Below, piece after piece: positions 35,747-46,589 of a stretch of 64,000 bases of DNA. Position 1 is the stretch's first letter. The number at the start of each line of letters is the position of its first letter. The position numbers and the translations under genes were made by a program. The notes under the pieces were generated by a model that was not told where the DNA came from, ran no database searches, and saw only the letters and a program-made list of their open reading frames with translations. The stretch covers positions 146,499-210,498 of the forward strand of contig NZ_JGYX01000003.1 of NCBI RefSeq assembly GCF_000741215.1. Direction: 5' to 3'. The DNA is from Bifidobacterium pullorum subsp. gallinarum. GTDB taxonomy: Bacteria; Actinomycetota; Actinomycetes; Actinomycetales; Bifidobacteriaceae.

Positions 35747-37384
35747 TCACTCGCTTTCGTACGCCAGATTCCACAAAGGCAATTGGGTCTGGTTGAGGTT
35801 CACCGGGAAGCCCTCTACGCCGTTGACCCATGCGGTGGTGATGCGGTAGTTGAACAGCCAGTCGGCGGGCGCGTCCTCGGACACCATCCGAGCCGCCTGC
35901 CGCAGCAGGTCGTCGCGAGCCGCGTCATCGGTGGCTGCGAGCGCCTGCGCGTACAGGCTCTGCACCTCGGGGTTGTCGTAGTTGTAGTAGTACTCCGGAT
36001 CGGCCCACTGGTAGAAGTCGTGGCTTTCGTTATGGTCCACGAGCGAGAGGTCGTAGTCCTTGTTCGTGTACACGTCCTGCAGCCAGGTGGAGAATTCCAC
36101 CACCTCCACCTGCAGGTCGATGCCGATCTGTGCCAGTTGCGAGCGCAGCTGGTCGCCCAGGTCGGTGCCGTAGGTGTTCGAGTATTCCAGGCGCAGCGTC
36201 AGCGGGTTGTCCGGCCCGTACCCGGCCTCTGCCATCAGCTCCAGCGCCTTGTCCACATCGTGCGGATACAGGTCGGTCAGGTCCTCATATCCGGGATCCA
36301 GCGAGGGGATCGGCCCGCCGAGCGGCGCGTCGGCTCCGCCGCGCGAGGCGATGAGCTCCTCATGGTCGATGGCGTACCGGATGGCCTGCCGGATGCGCGG
36401 ATCGGATGTGTGTTCGCCGGCGCCGTTGAAGGCCAGCACGTATTTGTCGGTGCCGTCCCCGGCCTGTACCGTGTAGTGGTCGGGGTCGTCGGCGAATTGG
36501 CCGGCCAGGTTCTCGCTGATCGGCGCCAGCACCTGCACGTCGCCGGAGGCTAGGGCGTTGACGGCCGCGTTGTCGTCGGTGAAATACCGGACGACCACGG
36601 TTTCAGTCGCCGCCCGATGCTCACCCCAGTAGTTCGGATTGGCCTTCAGCGTGATCGAGTCGTTGGCGCGGAACTCGCTGACCAGATATGGGCCGGATCC
36701 GATGGCCTCGGTTTTCATGTCGTATTCGGCGTCCTGGTCGAAGACCAGGCCGCAGCGTCCGGCGAGCGTCCACAGCAGGTTGGAGTTCGGCGCGCTCAGG
36801 CGCAGCTCCACGGTGTTCGGGTCGACGGCCGTGATCGAGCCGAAGTTGGTCAGCGAGCTGGCGTCATGGTACTGCTTGCCCACCAGTTCTTGGATGGACC
36901 AGACCACGTCATCGGCGTTGAGTTCGTCCCCGTTGGAGAAGCTCATGCCCTCGTTGAGGTGGAACGTGTAGGTCAGTCCGTCCGCGCTCTCCTCCCAGCT
37001 GGCGGCGAGCGCGGGCACGACCTGGTTGTTCTCGTCCCGGGCCACGAGGCCTTCGTACACGTTGCCGATGAGGATCTGGTCGAGCGCCGACCCCGACTGG
37101 TTGCGGATGTCCAGGTTGGTGGGAGCGAGTTTCAGCCCGATGGTGACGGTGTCGCGTCGCCCGGCCTGCTGTGTTGCGGGACGGTTGACGATTGCGATGA
37201 TGCCAATGACGACGGCCACCACGGCCACGGCCGCGACGGCGATCCACGCCCACGGACGGCGATGCGGCGTTTTGACGCGGGCGTTGAGCGAGGCGTCCGT
37301 GCTGGCTTCGTTGGTCGGTGATGCGGGTGCTGTTGGTGATGAGGTTGCGCCGGTCCGGCCGTGCGCACCTGGTTGTTCAGCCAT
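35747..37384 (-). CDS. Family 5 extracellular solute-binding protein
   Basis: A 545-residue binding protein that heads the Opp/Dpp-like operon. After a polar, serine/threonine-rich cytoplasmic segment (about 1-45) there is one membrane helix (WAWIAVAAVAVVAVVIGIIAIV), so it is anchored by an uncleaved N-terminal helix and no lipobox cysteine is present. The mature domain (TVTIGLKLAPTNLDIRNQSGS to the end) has family 5 features, such as VPALAASWEESADGLTYTFHLNEGMSFSNGDELNADDVVWS. The start at 37384 has AAGGA upstream. The ligand is unknown: peptides, nickel or glycans are all possible in this family. Confidence 0.9.
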   Translation of the reverse strand: MAEQPGAHGRTGATSSPTAPASPTNEASTDASLNARVKTPHRRPWAWIAVAAVAVVAVVIGIIAIVNRPATQQAGRRDTVTIGLKLAPTNLDIRNQSGSALDQILIGNVYEGLVARDENNQVVPALAASWEESADGLTYTFHLNEGMSFSNGDELNADDVVWSIQELVGKQYHDASSLTNFGSITAVDPNTVELRLSAPNSNLLWTLAGRCGLVFDQDAEYDMKTEAIGSGPYLVSEFRANDSITLKANPNYWGEHRAATETVVVRYFTDDNAAVNALASGDVQVLAPISENLAGQFADDPDHYTVQAGDGTDKYVLAFNGAGEHTSDPRIRQAIRYAIDHEELIASRGGADAPLGGPIPSLDPGYEDLTDLYPHDVDKALELMAEAGYGPDNPLTLRLEYSNTYGTDLGDQLRSQLAQIGIDLQVEVVEFSTWLQDVYTNKDYDLSLVDHNESHDFYQWADPEYYYNYDNPEVQSLYAQALAATDDAARDDLLRQAARMVSEDAPADWLFNYRITTAWVNGVEGFPVNLNQTQLPLWNLAYESE

Positions 37385-37496
37385 GACAATCCTTATGCGT
37401 TGCGTATGGTGATGCTGCGATTCGTTTGTTGCGGTTGGCCGCCCGTCCGGGTCGTCCACCGCGCTCCATTGTAGACCCGCCCCATGTCCGGGCCGG

Positions 37497-37511
37497 TATG
37501 ATGGAGGCATG
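37497..37511 (+). promoter_or_regulatory. coaX -10 box implying a leaderless transcript
   Basis: TATGAT at 37497-37502 ends seven bases before the A of the coaX ATG at 37509, the usual distance to a transcription start. GGAGG at 37503-37507 is too close to the ATG to serve as a ribosome binding site. The -35 region is weak. Confidence 0.55.
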
Positions 37512-38273
37512 TTACTTGCAGTGGATATCGGCAATACGAATATCGTGCTCGGTTTCCTTGAGGGGGAGCGGATCGTGGGCACGTACCGGATCACCACGAA
37601 GGCGGATCACACCTCGGACGAGTATGGTCTGATGATCACCGAGTTCCTGCGGATGAGCGGGTACTCGCCGCAGGATGTGGATGACGTGATCGTGGCCTCC
37701 GTGGTGCCGAAGGTGATGCATTCCTTCCGTGCCAGCATCGTCAAGTTCCTGGATATCGACCCCATGGTGGTCGGCCCCGGGGTCAAGTCAGGGATGAACA
37801 TCCGCATCGACGACCCGAAGTCGCTGGGGGCCGACTGTCTGGCCGACTGCGCCGGCGCCTACTACGCGTACGGAGGGCCTGCACTGGTGGCCGATTTCGG
37901 CACGGCGACCACGTTCAACTATGTCGATGCGCGCGGCACGATCACCTGCGGACTAATCTCCCCGGGTCTGCGCACGGCCGCCGCCGCGCTGTGGACCGGC
38001 ACCGCGCAGCTGCCCGAGGTGGAGATCACCCGCCCGGATTCGATTCTGGCCACCGGCACGAAGACGGCGATGCAGGCGGGCCTGTATTACAACTTCCTCG
38101 GCGGCATAGAGCGCACCATCATGCAGTTCCGCGAGGAGATCCGGGAGGATTTCCAGGTCATCGCCACCGGCGGACTGGGCCGTGTGTTCATGGACGACAC
38201 CGATCTGATTGATGTCTACGACCCGGATCTGATCTTCAAGGGCATGGCCAAGATCCACGCCCGCAACGTCTGA
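37509..38273 (+). CDS. coaX: Type III pantothenate kinase
   Basis: Phosphorylates pantothenate in the first step of coenzyme A synthesis; the type III enzyme is not feedback-inhibited by CoA. At 254 residues it matches the family. Signature blocks are DIGNTNIVLG (phosphate-binding P-loop equivalent, residues 6-15), LGADCLADCAGAYYAYGG, VADFGTATTF and ATGGLGRVF. The start is fixed by MLLAVDIGNTN. It is divergent from the Opp-like operon, 124 bases away, and probably transcribed alone. Confidence 0.95.
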   Translation: MLLAVDIGNTNIVLGFLEGERIVGTYRITTKADHTSDEYGLMITEFLRMSGYSPQDVDDVIVASVVPKVMHSFRASIVKFLDIDPMVVGPGVKSGMNIRIDDPKSLGADCLADCAGAYYAYGGPALVADFGTATTFNYVDARGTITCGLISPGLRTAAAALWTGTAQLPEVEITRPDSILATGTKTAMQAGLYYNFLGGIERTIMQFREEIREDFQVIATGGLGRVFMDDTDLIDVYDPDLIFKGMAKIHARNV

Positions 38274-38342
38274 CAACGTCCGACGCGGCCCGGCACCGGC
38301 ACCCCGACCGGTGGCGGTCCGGCTTCCGAGCGGTCCGAGCCG

Positions 38343-39776
38343 TCAGGAGGCGCTGCTCATCGTGAATCCCTGATTGGTGCCGTATTCCAGCAGGTCACGC
38401 TGCCAGAGGGCCACGCCGTCCATCATGCTCACGCGTTGCCCGGGGTCCTCGGGCAGCGTGATCTCCTCGCCGTCCGCGGTCCGCTCCCCCGCCTCGATGC
38501 GGGCTTTGGCGGTGTTGTACCGCAGCGCCTTGGCCGACCATCGATAGGCGGTGCCGACGGTGTCACTGAAATCGCTGCGCGCATACACCTCGAACGGCAG
38601 GTACTGGTACCCCACCGACACCTCGCGCGCGGCCTGGGCGAGCACTTCGTTGAACCGTTGCCCCCCGAAGTACGGGATGTCGATGCCCCGCGAGTCAGTG
38701 ATGGTGGTCCGGCTCAAAAACTCCTCGTCGTTCAGCGTGGCGTTGTCCGCGGGGAAGGCGCCGCCGGCCACGCGGGTGGCGATGCCCTGCGCATCATGGC
38801 AGACATAGTCGATGAACCGGAAGGCCGCTTCGGGCTTGCGAGTGGAGCGCAACACGCCCATCGCCGATCCACCGTTCTCCGCGTTGGTCCGCACGCCGTT
38901 CTCGGTGGGCATGGTGGTCACCCGCCACAATCCCGATCCTCCGGGCACATCCGCCAACAGCAGGGACGGCATCCACGCCCCGGAGAACAATGACGCCACC
39001 TGCCCCGCGCCGAGCGCCGCCTTCCACTCGTCCGACCATGTGGTCAGGTTGGTGGCGACCAGCCCCTCGTCGATCATCCGTTGCCAGAATGCGGTGAACC
39101 GGGCCACGCCGGCGTCGGTGTCCAGACAGACCGTCACCTCCTTGCCGTCGGCGGAGGTGAGAAACGGCCGGCCGCCGGCCAGCCAGACCATGGCGTTGAA
39201 GAAGCTGGCGTCGCCGGCGTCGGCCGTGATGTACACGCCGATCTCCTTGAGCTTCCTGGCGGCCTCGTAGTAATCGTCCCAGGTGCGGATGGACGCGGCG
39301 TCGACCCCCGCCTGGCGGAACACATCCTCGTTGTAGAAGAACGCCATGGGGCCGGAATCCATCGGCAGCCCGTATACGGTGCCGTTCAGCTGCACCGAGG
39401 ACCAGGTGCCCGGCGTATACTGCCCGGCGTAATCCGCCACACGATCGGTGATGTCGAGCAGCTGTCCGCTGACCGCGTATTGCCCGAGGGCATAGTACTC
39501 CAGCTGCACCACGTCGGGCAGGTTGTATCCGTCCTGAATGAAGCGGTTGAGGTTGGTGTACCCGCTGGTGGCGTCCAGTTCCACGCGGATATCCGGGTTG
39601 GCCCGCTCGAAATCCTCGATGACGGCGCGCATGCTGGGTTCCCAGGACCACACGGTGATCACGGTGCGCGTATCGGCGGCGGCCGCGCAGCCGGAGGCCA
39701 GCGTCAGCAATGCGGCGCCGAGTCCCGCCGCCGCGATGCGGCGTATCCGCCGCCAGGCTCCCCCGTCACGCGTCAT
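38343..39776 (-). CDS. Family 1 sugar-binding lipoprotein (paralogue 1)
   Basis: A 477-residue lipoprotein. The signal sequence ends in a lipobox, LASGC, so the cysteine at about 30 is lipidated and the protein sits outside the membrane. The mature part begins VITVWSWEPSMRAVIEDFERANPDIRVELD, typical of maltose-type family 1 binding proteins. It is a clear paralogue of the next gene upstream, sharing YGLPMDSGPMAFFYNEDVF, RTWDDYYEAARK and GGAFPADNATL-type blocks. A positively charged insertion near 395-440 sets it apart. GAAGGAG precedes the ATG. No permease gene adjoins it, so it probably shares those at 45591-47503. Confidence 0.88.
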   Translation of the reverse strand: MTRDGGAWRRIRRIAAAGLGAALLTLASGCAAAADTRTVITVWSWEPSMRAVIEDFERANPDIRVELDATSGYTNLNRFIQDGYNLPDVVQLEYYALGQYAVSGQLLDITDRVADYAGQYTPGTWSSVQLNGTVYGLPMDSGPMAFFYNEDVFRQAGVDAASIRTWDDYYEAARKLKEIGVYITADAGDASFFNAMVWLAGGRPFLTSADGKEVTVCLDTDAGVARFTAFWQRMIDEGLVATNLTTWSDEWKAALGAGQVASLFSGAWMPSLLLADVPGGSGLWRVTTMPTENGVRTNAENGGSAMGVLRSTRKPEAAFRFIDYVCHDAQGIATRVAGGAFPADNATLNDEEFLSRTTITDSRGIDIPYFGGQRFNEVLAQAAREVSVGYQYLPFEVYARSDFSDTVGTAYRWSAKALRYNTAKARIEAGERTADGEEITLPEDPGQRVSMMDGVALWQRDLLEYGTNQGFTMSSAS

Positions 39777-39950
39777 ACCCGCTCCTTCAACGTATTACGG
39801 CCCTGCTGCACCATTCGGGCCCGTGTGCACCATGTAGTGTACGGCATCCGGCTGGATGCGGAACCACCACCCGCGGTATGCACACCGAATTCCCGCCGTC
39901 CGCCGACGCCTCCCATATCCCGCGGCCCTGTCCCGCAGCGCACCACAAAC

Positions 39951-39987
39951 GAGGCGGCCCGCACCGGTATCAGGTGCGGGCCGCCTC
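39951..39987 (-). terminator. Strong hairpin terminator after the upstream binding-protein gene
   Basis: GAGGCGGCCCGCACC and its perfect complement (15-bp arms at 39951-39965 and 39973-39987, loop 7) lie 33 bases past the stop at 40020. On the minus strand a short T-rich run follows. It separates the two binding-protein transcripts. Confidence 0.8.
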
Positions 39988-40019
39988 ATCGGTATTCAGT
40001 TATTGCTGCGAGGATTCGT

Positions 40020-41369
40020 TCACTCGACGGTGTAGCCCTGCTGCTCGGCGTACTCCTTGAGCGCGGTCTCCCAGGAGGCGATGCCCTCCTCGAGCGTGAT
40101 GGACTTGTCGGTGAAGGCGCCGCCGGCATGGTCGGCGTAGACGTTGCGGGCGTTCACCTCGAACGGCAGGAACTTGTAGCCAGTGGAGACGTTGGCCGCC
40201 GCCTTGGCCAGGACCTCGTTGAACTTCTGGCCGCCGAAGTACTCGTGGGCGTTGCCCTCGGAATCGGTCAGCGAGGTCATGTTCAGGAAGTCCTCGGAGG
40301 CGAGGGTCTCGTTGTCGGCAGGGAAGGCGCCGCCTTCCACACGCACGCCGACGCCGTCGGCGTTGTGGCAGGCGTACTCGGCGAACTTGTACGCGGCCTC
40401 GGCCTTGGCCTCGTCATCGGTCTTGATGACGGCGAGCGAGGAGCCGCCGTTCTCGGAGTTGGTCTCGGAGCCGTCGAGGGTCGGCATCTGGGCGATGCGC
40501 CACTTGCCGTCGCCGTCCGGGGCACCGGAGAGCAGGTTGTACGGCATCCAGGCGCCGGTGAGCAGGGAGGCGATGGAGCCGTCGTTCAGGCCACGGTTCC
40601 ACTCGTCGGTCCAGCCGGCGGTCTTGGTGTCGATGAGGTCCTCATCGATGAGCTTCTGCCAGAAGTCGATGAAGGACTGGACCTTGTCGTCGCCGGTCAG
40701 GTTGATCTTGACGGAGGTGCCGTCCTCGCCGGTCTCGAACGGGGTGGCGCCGGCCAGCCAGGTCATCGAGTCGAAGAAGCCGGCGTCGCCGGAGTCGGAG
40801 GTGATGTAGGAGCCGGTGGCGCGGACCTTCTTGGCGGCCTCGTAGAAGTCGTCCCAGGTGCGGACCTCGTCCGGGTTCACGCCGGCCTTGTCCATGACTT
40901 CCTTGTTGTAGAACCAGGCCATCGGGCCGGAGTCCATCGGCAGGGCGTAGACGCCGTCCTGGATGGCCACCGAGGCCCAGGTGCCCGGGGTGAAGAAGTC
41001 GGAGAAATCGTCGGCGCCGTAGCCGGACAGATCCTGCACGTAGCCGCGGATCACGTACTCGGGCAGCGCATAGTACTCGATCTGCGCCAGATCCGGAGCG
41101 CCGGAGCCGGCCTCCATCGCGTTGTTCAGCGCCTGGTACTCGTCCTTGTTGGTGCCGGCATTGGTGATGGTGACCTTGATGTTCGGGTTCTCCTTCTCGA
41201 AGCCCTCGACGGTACGGGGCAGCGTGGAGTCCCAGGACCAGACGGTCAGCTCGATCTGCTCGTCGCCGGAGGCGTCGCCGGCAGCGTCGTTACCGCCGCC
41301 GCAAGCCGCGAGCGGCAGGACCATGGCCGCCGCGCCGAGCAGAGCAATGATGCGCTTATTGAACTTCAT
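40020..41369 (-). CDS. Family 1 sugar-binding lipoprotein (paralogue 2)
   Basis: A 449-residue lipoprotein with lipobox LAAC (MKFNKRIIALLGAAAMVLPLAACGGG), then an acidic linker and a family 1 binding domain starting ELTVWSWDSTLPRTVEGFEKENPNIKVTITNAG. It is strongly similar to the downstream protein across its length (GVYALPMDSGPMAWFYNKEV; RTWDDFYEAAKKV; GGAFPADNETLAS). The start at 41369 is chosen for AAGGAAG and the signal peptide. A LacI-type site lies 86 bases upstream, so it belongs with the adjacent arabinofuranosidase and the distant permeases in one regulon. The ligand is presumably an arabinose- or galactose-containing oligosaccharide. Confidence 0.9.
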   Translation of the reverse strand: MKFNKRIIALLGAAAMVLPLAACGGGNDAAGDASGDEQIELTVWSWDSTLPRTVEGFEKENPNIKVTITNAGTNKDEYQALNNAMEAGSGAPDLAQIEYYALPEYVIRGYVQDLSGYGADDFSDFFTPGTWASVAIQDGVYALPMDSGPMAWFYNKEVMDKAGVNPDEVRTWDDFYEAAKKVRATGSYITSDSGDAGFFDSMTWLAGATPFETGEDGTSVKINLTGDDKVQSFIDFWQKLIDEDLIDTKTAGWTDEWNRGLNDGSIASLLTGAWMPYNLLSGAPDGDGKWRIAQMPTLDGSETNSENGGSSLAVIKTDDEAKAEAAYKFAEYACHNADGVGVRVEGGAFPADNETLASEDFLNMTSLTDSEGNAHEYFGGQKFNEVLAKAAANVSTGYKFLPFEVNARNVYADHAGGAFTDKSITLEEGIASWETALKEYAEQQGYTVE

Positions 41370-41454
41370 CGTTCTTCCTTCCTTATGAGGTAGCAATCTT
41401 GAATCCGTTGGTTGCGAATCCTTGATGTCATGGACGACATTATCACAGACTGAA

Positions 41455-41468
41455 TGTTTACGCAAACA
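41455..41468 (-). promoter_or_regulatory. LacI-type operator of the binding-protein gene
   Basis: TGTTTACGCAAACA is nearly a perfect palindrome with a CG centre, the usual LacI-family form. On the minus strand it overlaps the probable -35 region, with GATAAT about 15-17 bases downstream. It shares ACGCAAACA with sites at 41558 and 47580. Confidence 0.75.
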
Positions 41469-41510
41469 CGAAACGCGACACACCTTCGAAACCGCATGAT
41501 TTCAAGGAAA

Positions 41511-41570
41511 TTGCAGTCCGCGTGTTTCGTCTATAATGAAACCACATCACTACATTCGGTAACGCAAACA
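41511..41570 (+). promoter_or_regulatory. Promoter and LacI-type operator of the GH51 gene
   Basis: TTGCAG (41511-41516) and TATAAT (41532-41537) are separated by 15 bases. GGTAACGCAAACA at 41558-41570 lies downstream of the probable start of transcription, directly before the AAGGAG of the gene, a position suited to repression by a roadblock. Confidence 0.75.
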
Positions 41571-41581
41571 AAGGAGTTCCC

Positions 41582-43177
41582 ATGACCGATGGCACCACCG
41601 CGGCCGCGGCGCCCGACACCACCGCCTCCCTGGAGGGCATCCGCCCCACAGCCGACGTGCCGCGCCGCCTGTTCGGCTCGTTCGTCGAGCACCTCGGCCG
41701 CTGCGTCTACGGCGGCATCTACGACCCCGACCACCCCACCGCCGACGACCAGGGCTTCCGCGCCGACGTGCTCGACCTGGTCCGGGAGCTCGGCGTGACC
41801 TGCGTGCGTTACCCCGGCGGCAACTTCGTGTCGAACTACAACTGGGAGGACGGCACCGGCCCCCGCGAGAGCCGCCCCGTCCGCCGCGACCTGGCCTGGC
41901 ACTGCACCGAAACCAACGAGATGGGCATCGATGACTTCTACCGGTGGAGCCAACGCGCCGGCACCGAGATCATGCTCGCCGTGAACATGGGCACCCGAGG
42001 CCTCAAAGCCGCCTTGGAAGAGCTGGAATACGTCAACGGCGCGCCGGGCACCGAGCTGGCGGACCGCCGCGTGTCCAACGGCATCCCCGAACCGATGGGC
42101 ATCCGCATGTGGTGCATCGGCAACGAGATGGACGGCCCCTGGCAGGTCGGCCACATGACGCCCGAGGAGTACGCGCTGGCAGTGGACAAGGTGGCGCACG
42201 CCATGAAGCTCGCCGAGTCGGGACTGGAGCTGGTGGCCTGCGGCTCGTCCAGCGCCCATACGCCGACCTTCGGCACCTGGGAGCGCACGGTGCTCACCCG
42301 GGCCTATGACAATCTGGACTTCGTCTCCTGCCACGCCTACTACTACGAGCGCGGCGCCAGGAACCTGCAGGACTATCTGGCCTCCTCCGAGGACATGACC
42401 GGCTTCATCGCCACCGTGGCCGACTGCGCCGACGATGCCAAGGCCGCGCATGACGGCGATCACGACATCGCGCTGAGCTTCGACGAATGGGGCGTGTGGT
42501 ACTCGGACGTCTGGAACCAGCAGGAGGCCGAGTGGAAGGCCGCGGCCAGCGAGGGCCTGCATCCCGAGCCCTGGCCGAAGGCGCCGCATCTGCTGGAGGA
42601 CATCTACTCGGCCGCGGACGCCGTGGTGGAAGGCTCGCTGATGATCACGCTGCTCAAGCACTGCGACCGGGTCCGTTCCGCCTCGCGCGCCCAGCTGGTC
42701 AACGTCATCGCCCCGATCATGGCCGAGGAGCAGGGGCCCGCATGGCGGCAGACCGTGTTCTACCCGTTCGCCGAGGCCGCGCACCACGCCAGGGGCATGG
42801 TGTACGTGCCGGCACTCGACGCCCCGTCCGTGCATACCGAGGCCTATGGCGACGTGGATGCCGTCGAGGCCGTGGTGACGTGGGACGAGCACGCGCGCGA
42901 GGGTCTGCTGCTGGTGGTCAACCGCGACGTCGAGGCCGCGCACACGCTGTCGGTGGACCTGTCCGGGCTGCCGCAGGCCGATGCGGCGAACATGCGCGTC
43001 ACCCATGCGATGATGCTGCATGACGACGATCCGCACCGGCAGAACACGGCTGAACAGCCGGATGCAGTCGTACCCGTGCCGCTCGACGCGAACGCCGCCG
43101 ACGGACGGGTGTCGTTCGCGCTGCCGCCCATCAGCTGGGCCGCCGTGCGGTTCTCCGCCGCTCCCGACTCCCTGTGA
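41582..43177 (+). CDS. GH51 alpha-L-arabinofuranosidase
   Basis: A 531-residue intracellular enzyme that removes alpha-L-arabinofuranosyl groups from imported oligosaccharides. It has the compact GH51 form: FGSFVEHLGRCVYGGIYDP near residue 31, CVRYPGGNFVSNYNWEDG near 74, acid/base Glu182 in CIGNEMDGPWQ and nucleophile Glu302 in LSFDEWGVWY, then a C-terminal beta domain. No signal peptide. AAGGAG precedes the ATG. It is divergent from a binding-protein gene and convergent with a GH42 beta-galactosidase, all apparently under one LacI protein, so the likely substrates are arabinogalactan-derived sugars. Confidence 0.95.
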   Translation: MTDGTTAAAAPDTTASLEGIRPTADVPRRLFGSFVEHLGRCVYGGIYDPDHPTADDQGFRADVLDLVRELGVTCVRYPGGNFVSNYNWEDGTGPRESRPVRRDLAWHCTETNEMGIDDFYRWSQRAGTEIMLAVNMGTRGLKAALEELEYVNGAPGTELADRRVSNGIPEPMGIRMWCIGNEMDGPWQVGHMTPEEYALAVDKVAHAMKLAESGLELVACGSSSAHTPTFGTWERTVLTRAYDNLDFVSCHAYYYERGARNLQDYLASSEDMTGFIATVADCADDAKAAHDGDHDIALSFDEWGVWYSDVWNQQEAEWKAAASEGLHPEPWPKAPHLLEDIYSAADAVVEGSLMITLLKHCDRVRSASRAQLVNVIAPIMAEEQGPAWRQTVFYPFAEAAHHARGMVYVPALDAPSVHTEAYGDVDAVEAVVTWDEHAREGLLLVVNRDVEAAHTLSVDLSGLPQADAANMRVTHAMMLHDDDPHRQNTAEQPDAVVPVPLDANAADGRVSFALPPISWAAVRFSAAPDSL

Positions 43178-43259
43178 CAGGGGCCGATGCAGCCGGCCGG
43201 TGGGGTGCGACGCGCCCCACCGCATTGCGACCCATACCGGCGATGAAGAGCGACATATA

Positions 43260-43300
43260 GCGAATGGGGAGGTCTCCGATGCGGAGGCCTCCCCATTCGC
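43260..43300. terminator. Bidirectional terminator between GH51 and GH42 genes
   Basis: Arms of 18 bases (43260-43277, 43283-43300) match at all but one position, with a five-base loop, between two convergent genes. Confidence 0.85.
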
Positions 43301-43313
43301 GTTGGTGTTGGCG

Positions 43314-45575
<2,262 letters not shown>

Positions 45576-45590
45576 TCATGTCGTCGGGTG

Positions 45591-46589
45591 TTATTCCTTG
45601 ACGGCGCCGGCGGCGAGGCCGGACTGCCAGTACTTCTGCAGCAGGAGGAACGCGATGACCAGGGGGATGATCGTGATCAGCGAGCCGGTGATCACGAGGT
45701 TCTGGATCGCGGTGCCGCCCGCGGTGTTGGCCTGGTCCTTCCACTGGTTCAGACCGATCGTCAGCGGGTACCAGTCCGCGTCCTTGAGCATGATCAACGG
45801 CAGGAAGTAGTTGTTCCACGTCGCCACGATCGTGAACAGGCTCGTGGTCACGATGCCCGGCGCCAGCAGGGGCAGGCTGACCTGGAAGAACGTGCGGAAC
45901 TCGCCCGCACCGTCCACGCGCGCGGCCTCCAGCAGCTCCGTCGGGACGGCCTGCTCGCTGAAGATCCACATCAGGTACAGGCCGAACGGGCTGATCAGGC
46001 TCGGGATGATCATCGACCAGGGCGTGTTCGTCAGGCCCAGCTGGGCGAACAGGAGGAACTGCGGGACCGCCAGCGCGGTGCCCGGCACGCTGATCGAGCC
46101 GATGATGACCGCGAACACGGCCTTGCGGCCCGGGAAGCGGAACTTGGCCAGCGCGTAGCCGCCCATGATCGCCAGCAGGGTCGCGCCGCCCGCGCCCACG
46201 ACCACGTACAGGATCGTGTTCAGGAACCAGCGGCCGAAGATCCCGTCCTGGTAGGTGAACACCGTCACGATGTTGTCCCACAGGTTGAACTCGCCGCCGA
46301 ACCACAGGCCGAACGTGCTGGTGAAGTCCGCCTGGGACTTGGTCGCGTTGATCAGCAGGTACACGAACGGGAACAGGCAGTAGATCGCGAACAGCGAGCA
46401 CAGCACGGTCATCAGGGTCGAACGCCGCGGGTTGGCCACGTTCGCGAACCCGGACTTCGCGGCCCGCCTGCGCTCCGCGGCCTCGTCGCGAGCCACGCGC
46501 CTCTGCCGTTCCTTCTCCGCCTTCCTGGCGGCCTTCTCCTGGGCCTTGAGCTCCTGCATGGCCAGACGATGATTGGTTGCGCTCGTCAT
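45591..46589 (-). CDS. Carbohydrate ABC permease, MalG-like
   Basis: A 332-residue inner permease. A long basic, lysine/arginine/glutamate-rich N-terminus (about 1-45) lies in the cytoplasm, followed by six helices starting LMTVLCSLFAIYCLFPFVYLLINA. The EAA loop is seen at ELLEAARVDGAGEFRTFFQVSLPLL, which contacts the shared MsmK-like ATPase; no ATPase is encoded in this cluster. Its start overlaps the stop of the MalF-like gene by four bases. Confidence 0.93.
   Translation of the reverse strand: MTSATNHRLAMQELKAQEKAARKAEKERQRRVARDEAAERRRAAKSGFANVANPRRSTLMTVLCSLFAIYCLFPFVYLLINATKSQADFTSTFGLWFGGEFNLWDNIVTVFTYQDGIFGRWFLNTILYVVVGAGGATLLAIMGGYALAKFRFPGRKAVFAVIIGSISVPGTALAVPQFLLFAQLGLTNTPWSMIIPSLISPFGLYLMWIFSEQAVPTELLEAARVDGAGEFRTFFQVSLPLLAPGIVTTSLFTIVATWNNYFLPLIMLKDADWYPLTIGLNQWKDQANTAGGTAIQNLVITGSLITIIPLVIAFLLLQKYWQSGLAAGAVKE

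Noticed and set aside
39081..41393. Plus-strand 770-codon reading frame
   Set aside because: Antisense to two lipoprotein genes with good signal sequences; product dominated by Gly, Val, Arg and Asp.
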